Of a stretch of 64,000 nucleotides of DNA, positions 26,101-33,191 are shown in pieces. Source of the DNA: Myxococcales bacterium. GTDB lineage: Bacteria; Myxococcota; Myxococcia; Myxococcales; Myxococcaceae. Position numbers and translations under genes: made by a program. The stretch is taken from contig JADLDB010000151.1 in assembly GCA_020846875.1 (NCBI GenBank), forward strand, positions 30,552 to 94,551. Reading direction: 5' to 3'. How positions within the stretch are numbered: position 1 is the stretch's first letter; each line of letters opens with the position of its first letter. Below the pieces are notes generated by a model, which searched no databases, was not told the origin of the DNA, and saw nothing but the letters and a program-made list of their open reading frames with translations.

Positions 26101-28390
26101 CGCCGTCGCCCACGCGGAAGAACTGCTCGCTCTCGCCCATCAACGCCGCGTGCTCCTTCGGCGGCCGGCGGGTGAGAAAGAGCGCCCCGCGTCCCCGGCT
26201 CGAGCCCAGCGCGCCCGCCGACAACAGGTACCGGCCTGGCTGGAGGTAGGTCTGGAGGAGGCAGTTGCGCCCGCGTCCCCCGCCGCGATCGCTGGTGACG
26301 TCGGGGATGACGGGCGTGCGCAGCCGGCACTCGGTGTTCAACAGCCCCTGGGTGGTGACGTGGTACAGGCCCGCTCGATCCACCACGAAGGTGGCTGCGT
26401 GGGACTGGCCACGCTCGAAGTCGAAGAAGGTGGGAGTGTCAGGAGAGATGGTGGGCAGCGGCTTGAGGGCGGGCGCGTAGCTGACCGGCGTGGCGAACGG
26501 CGGCATGGTGCCCGGCCGGAGGATGGTCAGCCCCAGCGGGAGCGCGCCGGGGTTGGACAGGGTGAGGACCTCGGGCGACGAGAGCGCCGTCAGCACGCAC
26601 TCGCCGGCGGTGGCGGTGGCCTTCGACTGGGCCGGCACGCAGCCGAAGGGGGCACCCCCCGAGGAGCGGATCACCACGCCCTGCGCCACCGGCACCTGGA
26701 GCGCCTGGCCGGAGTCGAGCTGCAGGTGGACGGGGGAGCTGGCCCGCAGCGGCAGCGGCAGCAACGACAGCCCCCGCACCCGCGCCCCGCCCACGCGGTT
26801 CAGCACCAGGCGGTAGCGATCGGAGGACAGCGTCACCTCGGGGATCAGGCACCCCCCGCGCGCGGCGGTGGCCTTCGCCGAGGCGTCGCCCACCGGGGCG
26901 ATCGTCACCTTCTCCACGCCCGACAGCCCGCCGGAGAGCGACAGTTGGTACGCGCCGGGCGAGAGATCGAGCTGCGCGCTGCACTCGGTGCCTTCCGTCT
27001 GCACGCGGGTGAGGCGCGTCAGCCCACCCTTGTCGTCGAGGCGGTACACCTCGCAGGCGCTCTTGCGGCCGCCGGAGGTGGTGACGTTGAACTTCCGCGA
27101 GGCGATGCCGATCTTCTGGAAGACGTTGCCGCCGCTCTCCACCTGGAACCAGAAGGTGGCGCTGCCGTCGTAGTTGAACTCGCGCTCCAGCTTCTCCCCG
27201 TCGCGCAAGGGGATGATGCTGCGGGCCGCCACCGCCTCCACGTTGCCGTCGCGGCCCAGCTTCTCCAGCTGGCAGCCCAGGGGCACGCCGTCGAGGTCGT
27301 TGGGAAGATCGTGTACGGAGATCAGCCGCGGACCGACCTGGGCCGGCTCCACCTCGAAGGAGTAGTGGGTGGTGGACGGGCCGTAGTACCCGCCGCTGAC
27401 CACCTGGGCGGCGTCGCTGCGGCGCTCCCCCCACTCCAGATGGCCCCGCGTGCCCGCTGGACCGCGCACCAGCAGCGCGGGGGGCGTGATGGTTTCGCCC
27501 ACGCTGGCGATGCACTCCGGCACTGGGGCTGCCTTGTCGATCCTGCAGCTCGCCGAGGGCTGGCGCAGGCTGCCCACCACCACCTGCAGATCCACCGGCC
27601 CGCTGGGAGGGGCGGCCAGGGACAGCACCGCCGTCACCCCCGAGGGCTTGAGCTCCACCGCGAACACGCCGGACGCCGGCAGGACGAAGGGCACGCTGCG
27701 CTCGGGTGGGCCTGGGCGGAAGCCGTACTCCACGGTCAGCGAGTCCTCGACGGAGGAGCCGGTGACGACGGTGGCTTCGCGGCCGTAGGCCGTCACCAGG
27801 TACTCGCCGGGCTCCAGCATCGAGTCCAGCCACCACTCGTGCAGCGGCTGTCCGGGGGTGGGAGAGAACTGGACGTGGTGGAGGTCCAGCGGCTCCAGCC
27901 ACGCCCCGTTGCGCCACACCCGCACGTCGCCCGCCTGCCGCCCGCTGACGCGCAAGTTCGGCGCGTGCCGCTGGCCCACCGACAGCCAATAGCTGGCCTG
28001 CTGTCCGGCCTCGAGCTTCGTCACCACGCTGCTGCCCGGCGTCAGGCGGACCGGCGAGGGGTTCTGCTCGGTGAAGGGCGTGGCGGACAGCGCCACCATC
28101 CCCTTGCCCCGGAGCGGCGAGTCGAGGCGCACCTTGTACTGTCCGGCGTCGAGCAGCAGATCGAGCTCACAGTTGGACGTGCCGGCCGCCCCGGCGGAGG
28201 CGAAGGGGCCGCGGACGCGGTCGATCACCTCGCAGCGCGTCCCGCTGGCGCTGCGGGCGGAGAGGTGGAGGGCGGTGGGGGCGTCGAGGGTGAGCAACGC
28301 CTCCTGCTGGCCAGCCGCCGGGACCTGGCTCGGCGACAGGGACGCGGCGTGCACCACCAACAGGGAGAGGGCGGTCAGGGCAGGAGCCAT
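23102..28390 (-). CDS. Giant secreted cysteine-paired repeat protein, operon partner of alpha-2-macroglobulin
   Basis: This 1762-residue exported protein has a signal peptide (MAPALTALSLLVVHAAS) and no membrane helix after it. By eye the sequence is a string of about 14 or 15 beta-rich modules of roughly 90-130 residues. Each tends to hold a Cys pair in the form x-C-x-L-x-D-x-x-G ... C-x-L, followed by L-x-x-G-x-Y-x-L-x-V (examples: VRCRLLDASGRLVLEGSG; LECEVLNDGYQSLGEGC). This resembles the bacterial pre-peptidase C-terminal fold, but I cannot confirm that. An acidic Glu/Gly/Tyr segment near residues 930-955 breaks the series. It starts the three-gene operon and overlaps the macroglobulin gene by ATGA, so co-function in the periplasm is likely. 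Its function is unknown. Confidence 0.85.
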   Translation of the reverse strand: MAPALTALSLLVVHAASLSPSQVPAAGQQEALLTLDAPTALHLSARSASGTRCEVIDRVRGPFASAGAAGTSNCELDLLLDAGQYKVRLDSPLRGKGMVALSATPFTEQNPSPVRLTPGSSVVTKLEAGQQASYWLSVGQRHAPNLRVSGRQAGDVRVWRNGAWLEPLDLHHVQFSPTPGQPLHEWWLDSMLEPGEYLVTAYGREATVVTGSSVEDSLTVEYGFRPGPPERSVPFVLPASGVFAVELKPSGVTAVLSLAAPPSGPVDLQVVVGSLRQPSASCRIDKAAPVPECIASVGETITPPALLVRGPAGTRGHLEWGERRSDAAQVVSGGYYGPSTTHYSFEVEPAQVGPRLISVHDLPNDLDGVPLGCQLEKLGRDGNVEAVAARSIIPLRDGEKLEREFNYDGSATFWFQVESGGNVFQKIGIASRKFNVTTSGGRKSACEVYRLDDKGGLTRLTRVQTEGTECSAQLDLSPGAYQLSLSGGLSGVEKVTIAPVGDASAKATAARGGCLIPEVTLSSDRYRLVLNRVGGARVRGLSLLPLPLRASSPVHLQLDSGQALQVPVAQGVVIRSSGGAPFGCVPAQSKATATAGECVLTALSSPEVLTLSNPGALPLGLTILRPGTMPPFATPVSYAPALKPLPTISPDTPTFFDFERGQSHAATFVVDRAGLYHVTTQGLLNTECRLRTPVIPDVTSDRGGGRGRNCLLQTYLQPGRYLLSAGALGSSRGRGALFLTRRPPKEHAALMGESEQFFRVGDGALVQQRLTVKQAGQWNLTTSAQGMGGLQCRLDDPEGWPVEPVPSSCAGTRSLRAGTYLWTQWPLTVESMRRTKLEKVREEVVLEGNKAHPVSFFTWYRARLGPDGKDEFTFTLEGETTLDVVLTGGMQARVYLLEKDKPAKAVEVIPPMQPSGQGDSYEAETSEGEAEEPAGEPREYEGEGDGEYEGDAEESLTASAEVVRAQAAPPPPSGVRITLPAGRYRLATEHSRADVGIEYQLHLGSGTLLPGMSRSLPVPSTVPVLIPRDGTLRLYTQGAADVRCRLLDASGRLVLEGSGNGSDWNCAIAEPVKQGRYTLVVESETQGQGETKLALTLPPSDAKGPVSDGQKLALGAAVVTLDVPLAEKDSVQEVQLSSTSKTPISCALEDGSGAVVYRTSRVGTCALLVRPKLEKFKVRVWTTDGSTQIVATYRSKPIIEGTPGTVPGENAVAITLPSAGQYRTSPQVQCLPASAVGLLRACGPQTSLEAGPTLFAVAGVRPQPLPLEELRATASDTAAPLVLSRAPFVQAVSTSKPSLLLLEATVQHGERAAPSCAFDGAGTVRERRADACFAVARVGASAISRLWAPTDERVEAKVRRRAVPLPDRPEPLAPGRKTLTFSSGVGCFALPSTSRARVQATLPRGAWGVLLDEQGAALDVCAPTGDLSSCTFTGQGGSAVFIASPGQVESSTVLLESAPRAVAFTGFYEASPRLPGTLRFEIPATRGERLTGVDGALGCTVVLADGSRFGSCRVRIPDGSAAELQVEHGAGALRVMVHTPGRERWARLGLELPVVPGPALSASVAVPLQAGRLDRSLVLSAESVVRVSAESGVCGIFRGNDLLQVGGLDTGCELARVLAPGTYRVLVRPFAGVAQAGNLTWSAEPVTQLEEGFGAEQWLGPGEARLFRFDTANKGKIGLGLAAKSELLECEVLNDGYQSLGEGCQQYLSLEKGRFLLTVRNPPKPGATPIAFKPVLLGLSGERNDVPDEVIEDFKRRAGVTP

Positions 28391-28725
28391 CGGCGGCGCA
28401 CGCTACAGCAAGCGACGTTCCACCACGGGTCTCATGGGGCGGCGGCGCGCCTCGCGGCCGGGCGGACACGGCAGGCGTGGCTCGCGCCCGCAAGGGGAGT
28501 GGCCGGGGGGCGACGGTCGAGGAGCAGGCGCGAGCGGTCCAGCGCGAGGGTGGAACGGCCGCGCGGCTCCAGGCGTCCGACGTGCGGCCCGAAGTCCGTT
28601 GCTGCTCACTTCACCGTTTCGGTCGAGTGAGTCGCAGGCGCTTCACGGGCGCAGCCTTCCCCCGCCCGAGAGGCCCTTGAAGTCTCGTTGCGCGCGCGCG
28701 CCACCTTGGAGAAAGTGCGCTCGCG
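28391..28725. other. Divergent intergenic region with dispersed palindrome
   Basis: This is a 335-base non-coding gap between the starts of the giant secreted protein (minus) and a secreted protein (plus). It must hold both promoters, but I see no strong -10/-35 pair on either strand. It contains one copy of a palindromic repeat (28594-28635) also present near 56.3 kb. A 67-codon open frame on the plus strand here looks non-coding. Confidence 0.6.
28594..28635 (-). repeat. Dispersed palindromic repeat, copy 1
   Basis: The 27-base core (28605-28631) has arms CTCACT..ACCG and CGGT..AGTGAG around a 3-base loop, with 10 of 12 arm positions paired. Read on the minus strand it matches the copy at 56.3 kb through the core and through the flank CAACGGAC. 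The copy sits in a divergent promoter region, so it is not simply a gene-end terminator. Confidence 0.6.
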
Positions 28726-29334
28726 ATGCGCCGCTGCCTTCTGATCACCTTCGTCCTGTGCCTGCCTGCCCTCGCCGAAGAGCCGCCCGAGGCGCGCCCT
28801 CCGCCTTCGCCCACCAGTGAAGCCGCCCGCCTGGGCGCCGAGTACTTCGTACAGAAGGCCGGCGCCGCCTGGGTGTACCAGGGCGTGAAGGGGAAGGGCC
28901 GGGTGAGCATCAACACCTTCGTCGACTGGCGCGCCCACTTCTCCTACGCGGTGGCCGGGAAGAGCGGCAGTGGCACCTGGCGGGTGAAGGAGGGGGTGTG
29001 GCTGGAGCGCACCGGCGGGCGCTCGGAGCACGAGGCGGTGGTGCTGCCGGCGAAGATGACGCGCGGGACGCGGTGGACGGCGGCGGCGTCCATCGAGCGC
29101 GGCGGGGGCGGCCAGGCCCAGTACGAGGTGGTGGCCCTGGAGGCGGTGGTGGAGCTGCCCAACCACCTGACGGTCGAGCACTGCCTCGCGGTGCTGGAGA
29201 CGGCGGCCGACGGAAGCGACGCCCACACCCACTACTTCGCCCCCAACATGGGCAAGGTGGCGGTGGCGGCGCCGGACGGCTGGCTGTACCGCCTGGTGGA
29301 GTTCCACTCGGGGAGCCGGGGACACCAGGAGTGA
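28726..29334 (+). CDS. Secreted protein of unknown function
   Basis: This 202-residue protein has a signal peptide (MRRCLLITFVLCLPALAEE). The mature domain is beta-rich, with repeated aromatic-Gly positions (YQGVKGKG; TWRVKEGVWLERTGG; THYFAPNMGKV) that recall lipid-carrier or lipoprotein-like folds. The THYFAPNMGKV stretch resembles the end of bacterial DUF3108-like or metallo-chaperone domains, but I cannot name a family. The stop overlaps the next gene's start as GTGA (29331-29334), so the two are coupled. Confidence 0.65.
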   Translation: MRRCLLITFVLCLPALAEEPPEARPPPSPTSEAARLGAEYFVQKAGAAWVYQGVKGKGRVSINTFVDWRAHFSYAVAGKSGSGTWRVKEGVWLERTGGRSEHEAVVLPAKMTRGTRWTAAASIERGGGGQAQYEVVALEAVVELPNHLTVEHCLAVLETAADGSDAHTHYFAPNMGKVAVAAPDGWLYRLVEFHSGSRGHQE

Positions 29335-30242
29335 CGGTGTTGGCCGCCCGCGGGGCGGTGGTGGTGGCCCTCGTGTCCGGGCTGTGCGGGTGCCGCACCT
29401 GGCACGAGGGTTTCGTCAAGCAGCGCCTCCTCCAGACGCGCTTCTTCAACAGCGACGTCCCGCGCCCGCTGGCCGAGGTGGACGCGCTGGTGACGGAGCG
29501 CAAGCGCGAAGGGCCGGTCACCAGCCCCTGCCGCTTCTGCCTGGTGTCCGCCGAAGACGAGCGGGGCGGCGCGCGCCGCTACTGCTTCGAGGCCTTCGGC
29601 GAGCCGGGCTGCGTGCGGGCGCGGCAGCTCGGCCCCTCGGCTACCCGCTTCGAGGCGGCCCAGCCCGAGCCGGTGCCGGTGGCCGTGGTGCGCGAGCTGT
29701 GGCGGCTGGTGGACGAGCCCGCGGCGGTCGCCGCCAACAACGAGACGGAGTTCGACGTGGAGGCCATCGCCATCGAGGAGGAGAAGCGCTTCACCCCGCG
29801 CTGGACGTTCCTGGGCGGGGCGCGCACCGGGGCGGTGGTGTCCGGCGACGCACCCACCTTCACCTTCGGCGGCCAGGCGGGCTTCCGCTACTGGGCCAAC
29901 TACTTCCTCCTCCTCGGGGGCGCCGCGGAGGTGGAGAGCGCGCTCCAGAACAACCGCTCCTACGTGACGCTGGGCACCATGGCCCGCGCCGAGCTCAGCG
30001 TGTGGAGCGACGAGAACCAGCGCTTCTTCAACCTGCCCTTCTTGACCTTCTTGATGTCCGTGGGGCCGCTGGTGGCCTTCGGGCGCGCGCCCAGCGCCGG
30101 TGTGCGCGCCTCTGTCGGGGCGCACGTGGTGCACGTGGGCCGCTTCCTGACGCCGCTCTTCTTCGAGATCGGCTTCCAGTCGTTGATCGTCGACGAGCAG
30201 TCCACCTCCGGGCTGCGGGTGGCGATGGGCCTGGGCTTCTGA
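29331..30242 (+). CDS. Predicted lipoprotein with C-terminal beta-barrel-like domain
   Basis: This is a 303-residue protein. A GTG start gives a signal peptide ending in LCGC (Cys21). Residues about 45-100 contain two Cys pairs (SPCRFCLVS; RYCFEAFGEPGC). From about residue 145 the sequence alternates polar and aromatic residues (WTFLGGARTGAV; FRYWANYFLLLGGAAEV) and ends in GLRVAMGLGF, a terminal Phe typical of outer-membrane beta-barrels. I infer an envelope protein tied to its coupled partner upstream. No family is recognised. Confidence 0.6.
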   Translation: MTVLAARGAVVVALVSGLCGCRTWHEGFVKQRLLQTRFFNSDVPRPLAEVDALVTERKREGPVTSPCRFCLVSAEDERGGARRYCFEAFGEPGCVRARQLGPSATRFEAAQPEPVPVAVVRELWRLVDEPAAVAANNETEFDVEAIAIEEEKRFTPRWTFLGGARTGAVVSGDAPTFTFGGQAGFRYWANYFLLLGGAAEVESALQNNRSYVTLGTMARAELSVWSDENQRFFNLPFLTFLMSVGPLVAFGRAPSAGVRASVGAHVVHVGRFLTPLFFEIGFQSLIVDEQSTSGLRVAMGLGF

Positions 30243-30381
30243 GGCGGCGCTTCCAGGGGCCTAGGGTGATTTTTTCCCGACTCTCCCCTTGCCCCATGGC
30301 CCAAGCCCACTAGAAGGCACCCCGTCTTCCCGCCGTGCCCGACTCACTTTTCGGCAACCCCGAGGCCCTCAGGAGCGAACG

Positions 30382-31260
30382 ATGCGGATCTCTCTGATCA
30401 TGACGCTGGCGCTGGCCAGCACCGGCTGTGCCACCACCTACAACGCGAAATGGGACGAGAAGCCCGCCACGGCAGCGCCGGCGCAGGACGACGCGACGAG
30501 CTCGCTGGTGTCCGAAGGTGACGCGGCGTGGGCGACGCGCGGCGACCAGGCGAAGCTGACCGAAGCGCTGACGAAGTGGGAAGCGGCCTTCCAGAAGGCG
30601 CCCACGGCCGAGCTGGCGGCGAAGCTGTCCCGCGGGCACTACCTGCTGGGTGACGGCTTCTTGGCGCTGGAGAACAACCTCGAGGGCCGCGACGCCGAGT
30701 ACCAGAAGGGCCTGGACTGGGCGACCACCTCGCTCAAGCTGGCGGCGCCGGACTTCGCGAAGGCGATGACCGAGGGGAAGAAGCACGCCGAGGCGATCAC
30801 CCTGGCGGGCAAGGACGCGGTGCCCGCGATGTACTGGTACGCCACCAACCTCGGGAAGTGGGCGGCGTCGAAGGGCTTCGCCACGCGGCTGCGCTACAAA
30901 GACGACATCAAGGCCACCATGGAGCACGTGAAGAGCCTCGACGAAGGCTTCTTCTACGCGGCCCCGTGGCGGTACTTCGGCAGCTTCGAGGCGGTGACGG
31001 CTGGCCTGGCCGGCGGCTCGCTGGAGAAGAGCGAGGAGAACTACAAGAAGGCCGTCGAGCTGGCGCCCAACTACCTGGGCTCGAAGGTGCTGTGGGCCGA
31101 GTACCTGTGCACCAAGAAGAACGACCGCGCCACCTACGAGAAGCTGCTCAAGGAGGTGCTGGCCGCGGATCCCGCCGTCGATCCCGCCATCGAGCCGGAG
31201 AACCGGATCGAGCAGAAGAAGGCCACCAAGATGCTGGCGGAGATCGACGAGAAGTTCTGA
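30382..31260 (+). CDS. TRAP transporter TatT-type TPR lipoprotein
   Basis: This is a 292-residue lipoprotein (MRISLIMTLALASTGC, Cys16). The mature part is all helical with TPR-like repeats; EENYKKAVELAPNYLGSKVLWAEYLC near the end is the most typical. Immediately downstream lie dctP, dctQ and dctM, which matches the TatT component described in Treponema, a periplasmic TPR lipoprotein that trimerises and binds the substrate-binding protein. Ribosome site AGGAG precedes the ATG at 30382. It is the first gene of the TRAP operon, and the promoter should be in the 139 bases upstream. Confidence 0.85.
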   Translation: MRISLIMTLALASTGCATTYNAKWDEKPATAAPAQDDATSSLVSEGDAAWATRGDQAKLTEALTKWEAAFQKAPTAELAAKLSRGHYLLGDGFLALENNLEGRDAEYQKGLDWATTSLKLAAPDFAKAMTEGKKHAEAITLAGKDAVPAMYWYATNLGKWAASKGFATRLRYKDDIKATMEHVKSLDEGFFYAAPWRYFGSFEAVTAGLAGGSLEKSEENYKKAVELAPNYLGSKVLWAEYLCTKKNDRATYEKLLKEVLAADPAVDPAIEPENRIEQKKATKMLAEIDEKF

Positions 31261-31309
31261 AGCCGCTCCTCCGTCACACCTTCCGACCTCTTCCCGAAAG
31301 GACGTACCC

Positions 31310-32305
31310 GTGAAGCGATTGGCTCTTTCTTTGGCCCTGGTGGTGGCGCTGTACGCGCCTTCCGTGAGGGCGGACGCGGTGGTGGCGAAGGTCGGATCGG
31401 TAGCGCCCGAGGGCACCCCGTGGGCCGAGTGGCTGGACGGGGTGAAGAAGCGGCTGGAGAAGGACTCGGGCGGCAAGCTGAAGCTGAAGGTCTTCCTCGG
31501 CGGCAAGCTGGGCGGCGAGAAGGAGATGGTGGAGGAGACGAAGAACGGCAACCTCCACCTCTACGGCGGCTCGGTGGGCGCGGTGGGCACCTGGGTGCCC
31601 GAGTTGGCGGCGCTGGAGCTGCCCTTCATCTTCTCGTCCGACGAGGAAGCCGACTTCGTGCTCGAGAAGGTGCGCGATCGCTACGCGAAGCTGATCGAGG
31701 CCAAGGGCTTCGTGATGATCATGTGGGCGGAGAACGGCTGGCACGGCTACGGCGTGAAGGGGAAGTGCATCGAGAAGGTTGAGGACATGAAGGGCCTCAA
31801 GATGCGCAGCCAGGAGTCGTACGTGCACCTGGAGACGTACAAGGCCTTCGGCGCGTCCCCGGTGGAGATGGCGGTGCCCGAAGTGCTGGGCGCGCTGCAG
31901 ACGGGCACGGTGGACGGCTACTCCAACACCCCGCTCTTCTCGTTCGCCACCAGCTGGTACAAGGGCATCACCCACTACTCGTACACCAAGCACATCTACC
32001 AGCCGGCGGTGCTGCTCCTCTCCAAGAAGTGGTTCGACGGGCTGGACGCGGACGTGAAGAAGGCGCTGTTGGTGCGCAGCGACGAGAAGGAAGGGATCGC
32101 CGGCGTGCGCGCGCTGACCGAGCCCTTGCTGGACAACTTCAAGGCCGCCGACAAGACGGTGTGCCGGCTGTCGCCCGAGGCGCAGAAGGCCTTCGCCGAG
32201 AAGGCCAAGCCGGTGTGGCAGGTGTTCGCGAAGAAGGGGAAGAGCAACAAGGAGATCCTCGACGCGATCCTCGCCGCGAAGAAGGAGTTCGCCGCGAAGA
32301 AGTAG
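31310..32305 (+). CDS. dctP: TRAP transporter substrate-binding protein (DctP family)
   Basis: This is a 331-residue periplasmic receptor. A signal peptide (MKRLALSLALVVALYAPSVRA) precedes the mature domain, which has the DctP landmarks: GTPWAEWLDGVKKRLEKDSGGKLKLKVF near the start, the conserved ALQTGTVDGYSNTPLF in the hinge region and KHIYQPAVLLLSKKWFDGL after it. The ligand cannot be read from sequence; TatT-linked receptors are suspected to bind hydrophobic or organic-acid ligands. GTG start with AAAGGA upstream. It feeds the DctQM permease downstream. Confidence 0.93.
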   Translation: MKRLALSLALVVALYAPSVRADAVVAKVGSVAPEGTPWAEWLDGVKKRLEKDSGGKLKLKVFLGGKLGGEKEMVEETKNGNLHLYGGSVGAVGTWVPELAALELPFIFSSDEEADFVLEKVRDRYAKLIEAKGFVMIMWAENGWHGYGVKGKCIEKVEDMKGLKMRSQESYVHLETYKAFGASPVEMAVPEVLGALQTGTVDGYSNTPLFSFATSWYKGITHYSYTKHIYQPAVLLLSKKWFDGLDADVKKALLVRSDEKEGIAGVRALTEPLLDNFKAADKTVCRLSPEAQKAFAEKAKPVWQVFAKKGKSNKEILDAILAAKKEFAAKK

Positions 32306-32318
32306 CGGCGAGTCGAGA

Positions 32319-33191
32319 ATGGAGTCCGCCAAGCGCGTGCTGGGGAAGCTGGACGACGCTGTCTTCCGGGTGGAGCGGCTGGTGCTGCTCTTCAGCCTGG
32401 CGATGATGACGCTGCTGGTCTCGCTGGACGTGGTGCAGCGCACCTTCTCGCGGCCGGAAGGGAAGACGGAGCAGGCGCTGCTCGCGCTCCTCTACGGCGG
32501 CCGCCCCACTCTCGAGCAGACGGCCTTCGTCACCGGGCGGCTGGGGCCAGCCGTCTTCTGGGGGCTGGCGCTGATCTTCCTGGTGCTGGCGGCGCACTCC
32601 AGCCGGTCGATCGCCGCGGAGCGCGCCCAGAAGCCGGCGCCGGGCCTGGGCCGCTCGGTGGCGGTGGGCGCGGGGCTGTGGGGGGCGATGCTGGGCTTCG
32701 TGTACGGGCTGCTGTGGCTCTTCCCCTCTAGCGTGCCGGGAGCGCAGAAGTTCTCTTTGGGCTTCATGCTCTGGAGCGGCATGCTGGGCGCGTCGCTGGC
32801 CACGCGCAGCCGCCGCCACATCGTGCTGGACGTGCTGAAGAAGAAGCTCGATCCCGAGACGGCGAAGCCCTTCGCCCTGCTGGGAGGCCTCGTCACCTTC
32901 GCCTTCTGCGGGCTGCTCGCGGCGCTGGGCACCATGCAGTTCTGGACGCAGTTCACCGAGTGGCGCGAAGGCGAGGGCGTGGGCGTGTACGACGCGCTGC
33001 CCATTCCCATGTGGCTGGCCACCCTGGCGATCCCGGTCACCTTCGGGGTGATGGCGCTGCGCTTTCTCGCGCAGGGCGTGCACGACTGGAGGTGGGGGCC
33101 GCCGAAGGGCGGGGTGGACGCGCACGGCATCGATCTGGAGGCGCTGGAGCAGGGGCCGGCGGCCCCGGGGGCTGACGGGGGCACCGCGTGA
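32319..33191 (+). CDS. dctQ: TRAP transporter small permease (DctQ family), enlarged
   Basis: This 290-residue membrane protein is longer than the usual DctQ (about 160-200). The first helix region (VERLVLLFSLAMMTLLVSLDVVQRTFSRPEGK) is the DctQ signature. The extra length comes from an insertion between helices at about 45-140 and a charged C-terminal tail. The RSRRHIVLDVLKKKLDPE loop is also typical. It forms the accessory subunit of the importer. Its stop overlaps the dctM start as GTGA (33188-33191). Confidence 0.85.
   Translation: MESAKRVLGKLDDAVFRVERLVLLFSLAMMTLLVSLDVVQRTFSRPEGKTEQALLALLYGGRPTLEQTAFVTGRLGPAVFWGLALIFLVLAAHSSRSIAAERAQKPAPGLGRSVAVGAGLWGAMLGFVYGLLWLFPSSVPGAQKFSLGFMLWSGMLGASLATRSRRHIVLDVLKKKLDPETAKPFALLGGLVTFAFCGLLAALGTMQFWTQFTEWREGEGVGVYDALPIPMWLATLAIPVTFGVMALRFLAQGVHDWRWGPPKGGVDAHGIDLEALEQGPAAPGADGGTA

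Noticed and set aside
23777..28630. 1617-codon open frame on the plus strand, antisense to the giant secreted protein
   Set aside because: It mirrors a clear coding frame with signal peptide and Cys repeats. Its translation is His/Arg/Gly/Ala-rich with no domain. Long antisense frames are expected at this GC content.
28477..28680. 67-codon plus-strand open frame in the divergent intergenic region
   Set aside because: It has no ribosome site, is Arg/Gly-rich, runs through the palindromic repeat and resembles no protein.
30268..30273. T-run after the lipoprotein at 30242
   Set aside because: No convincing stem precedes the six T (only CCTAGG-type short self-matches), so it is not listed as a terminator.
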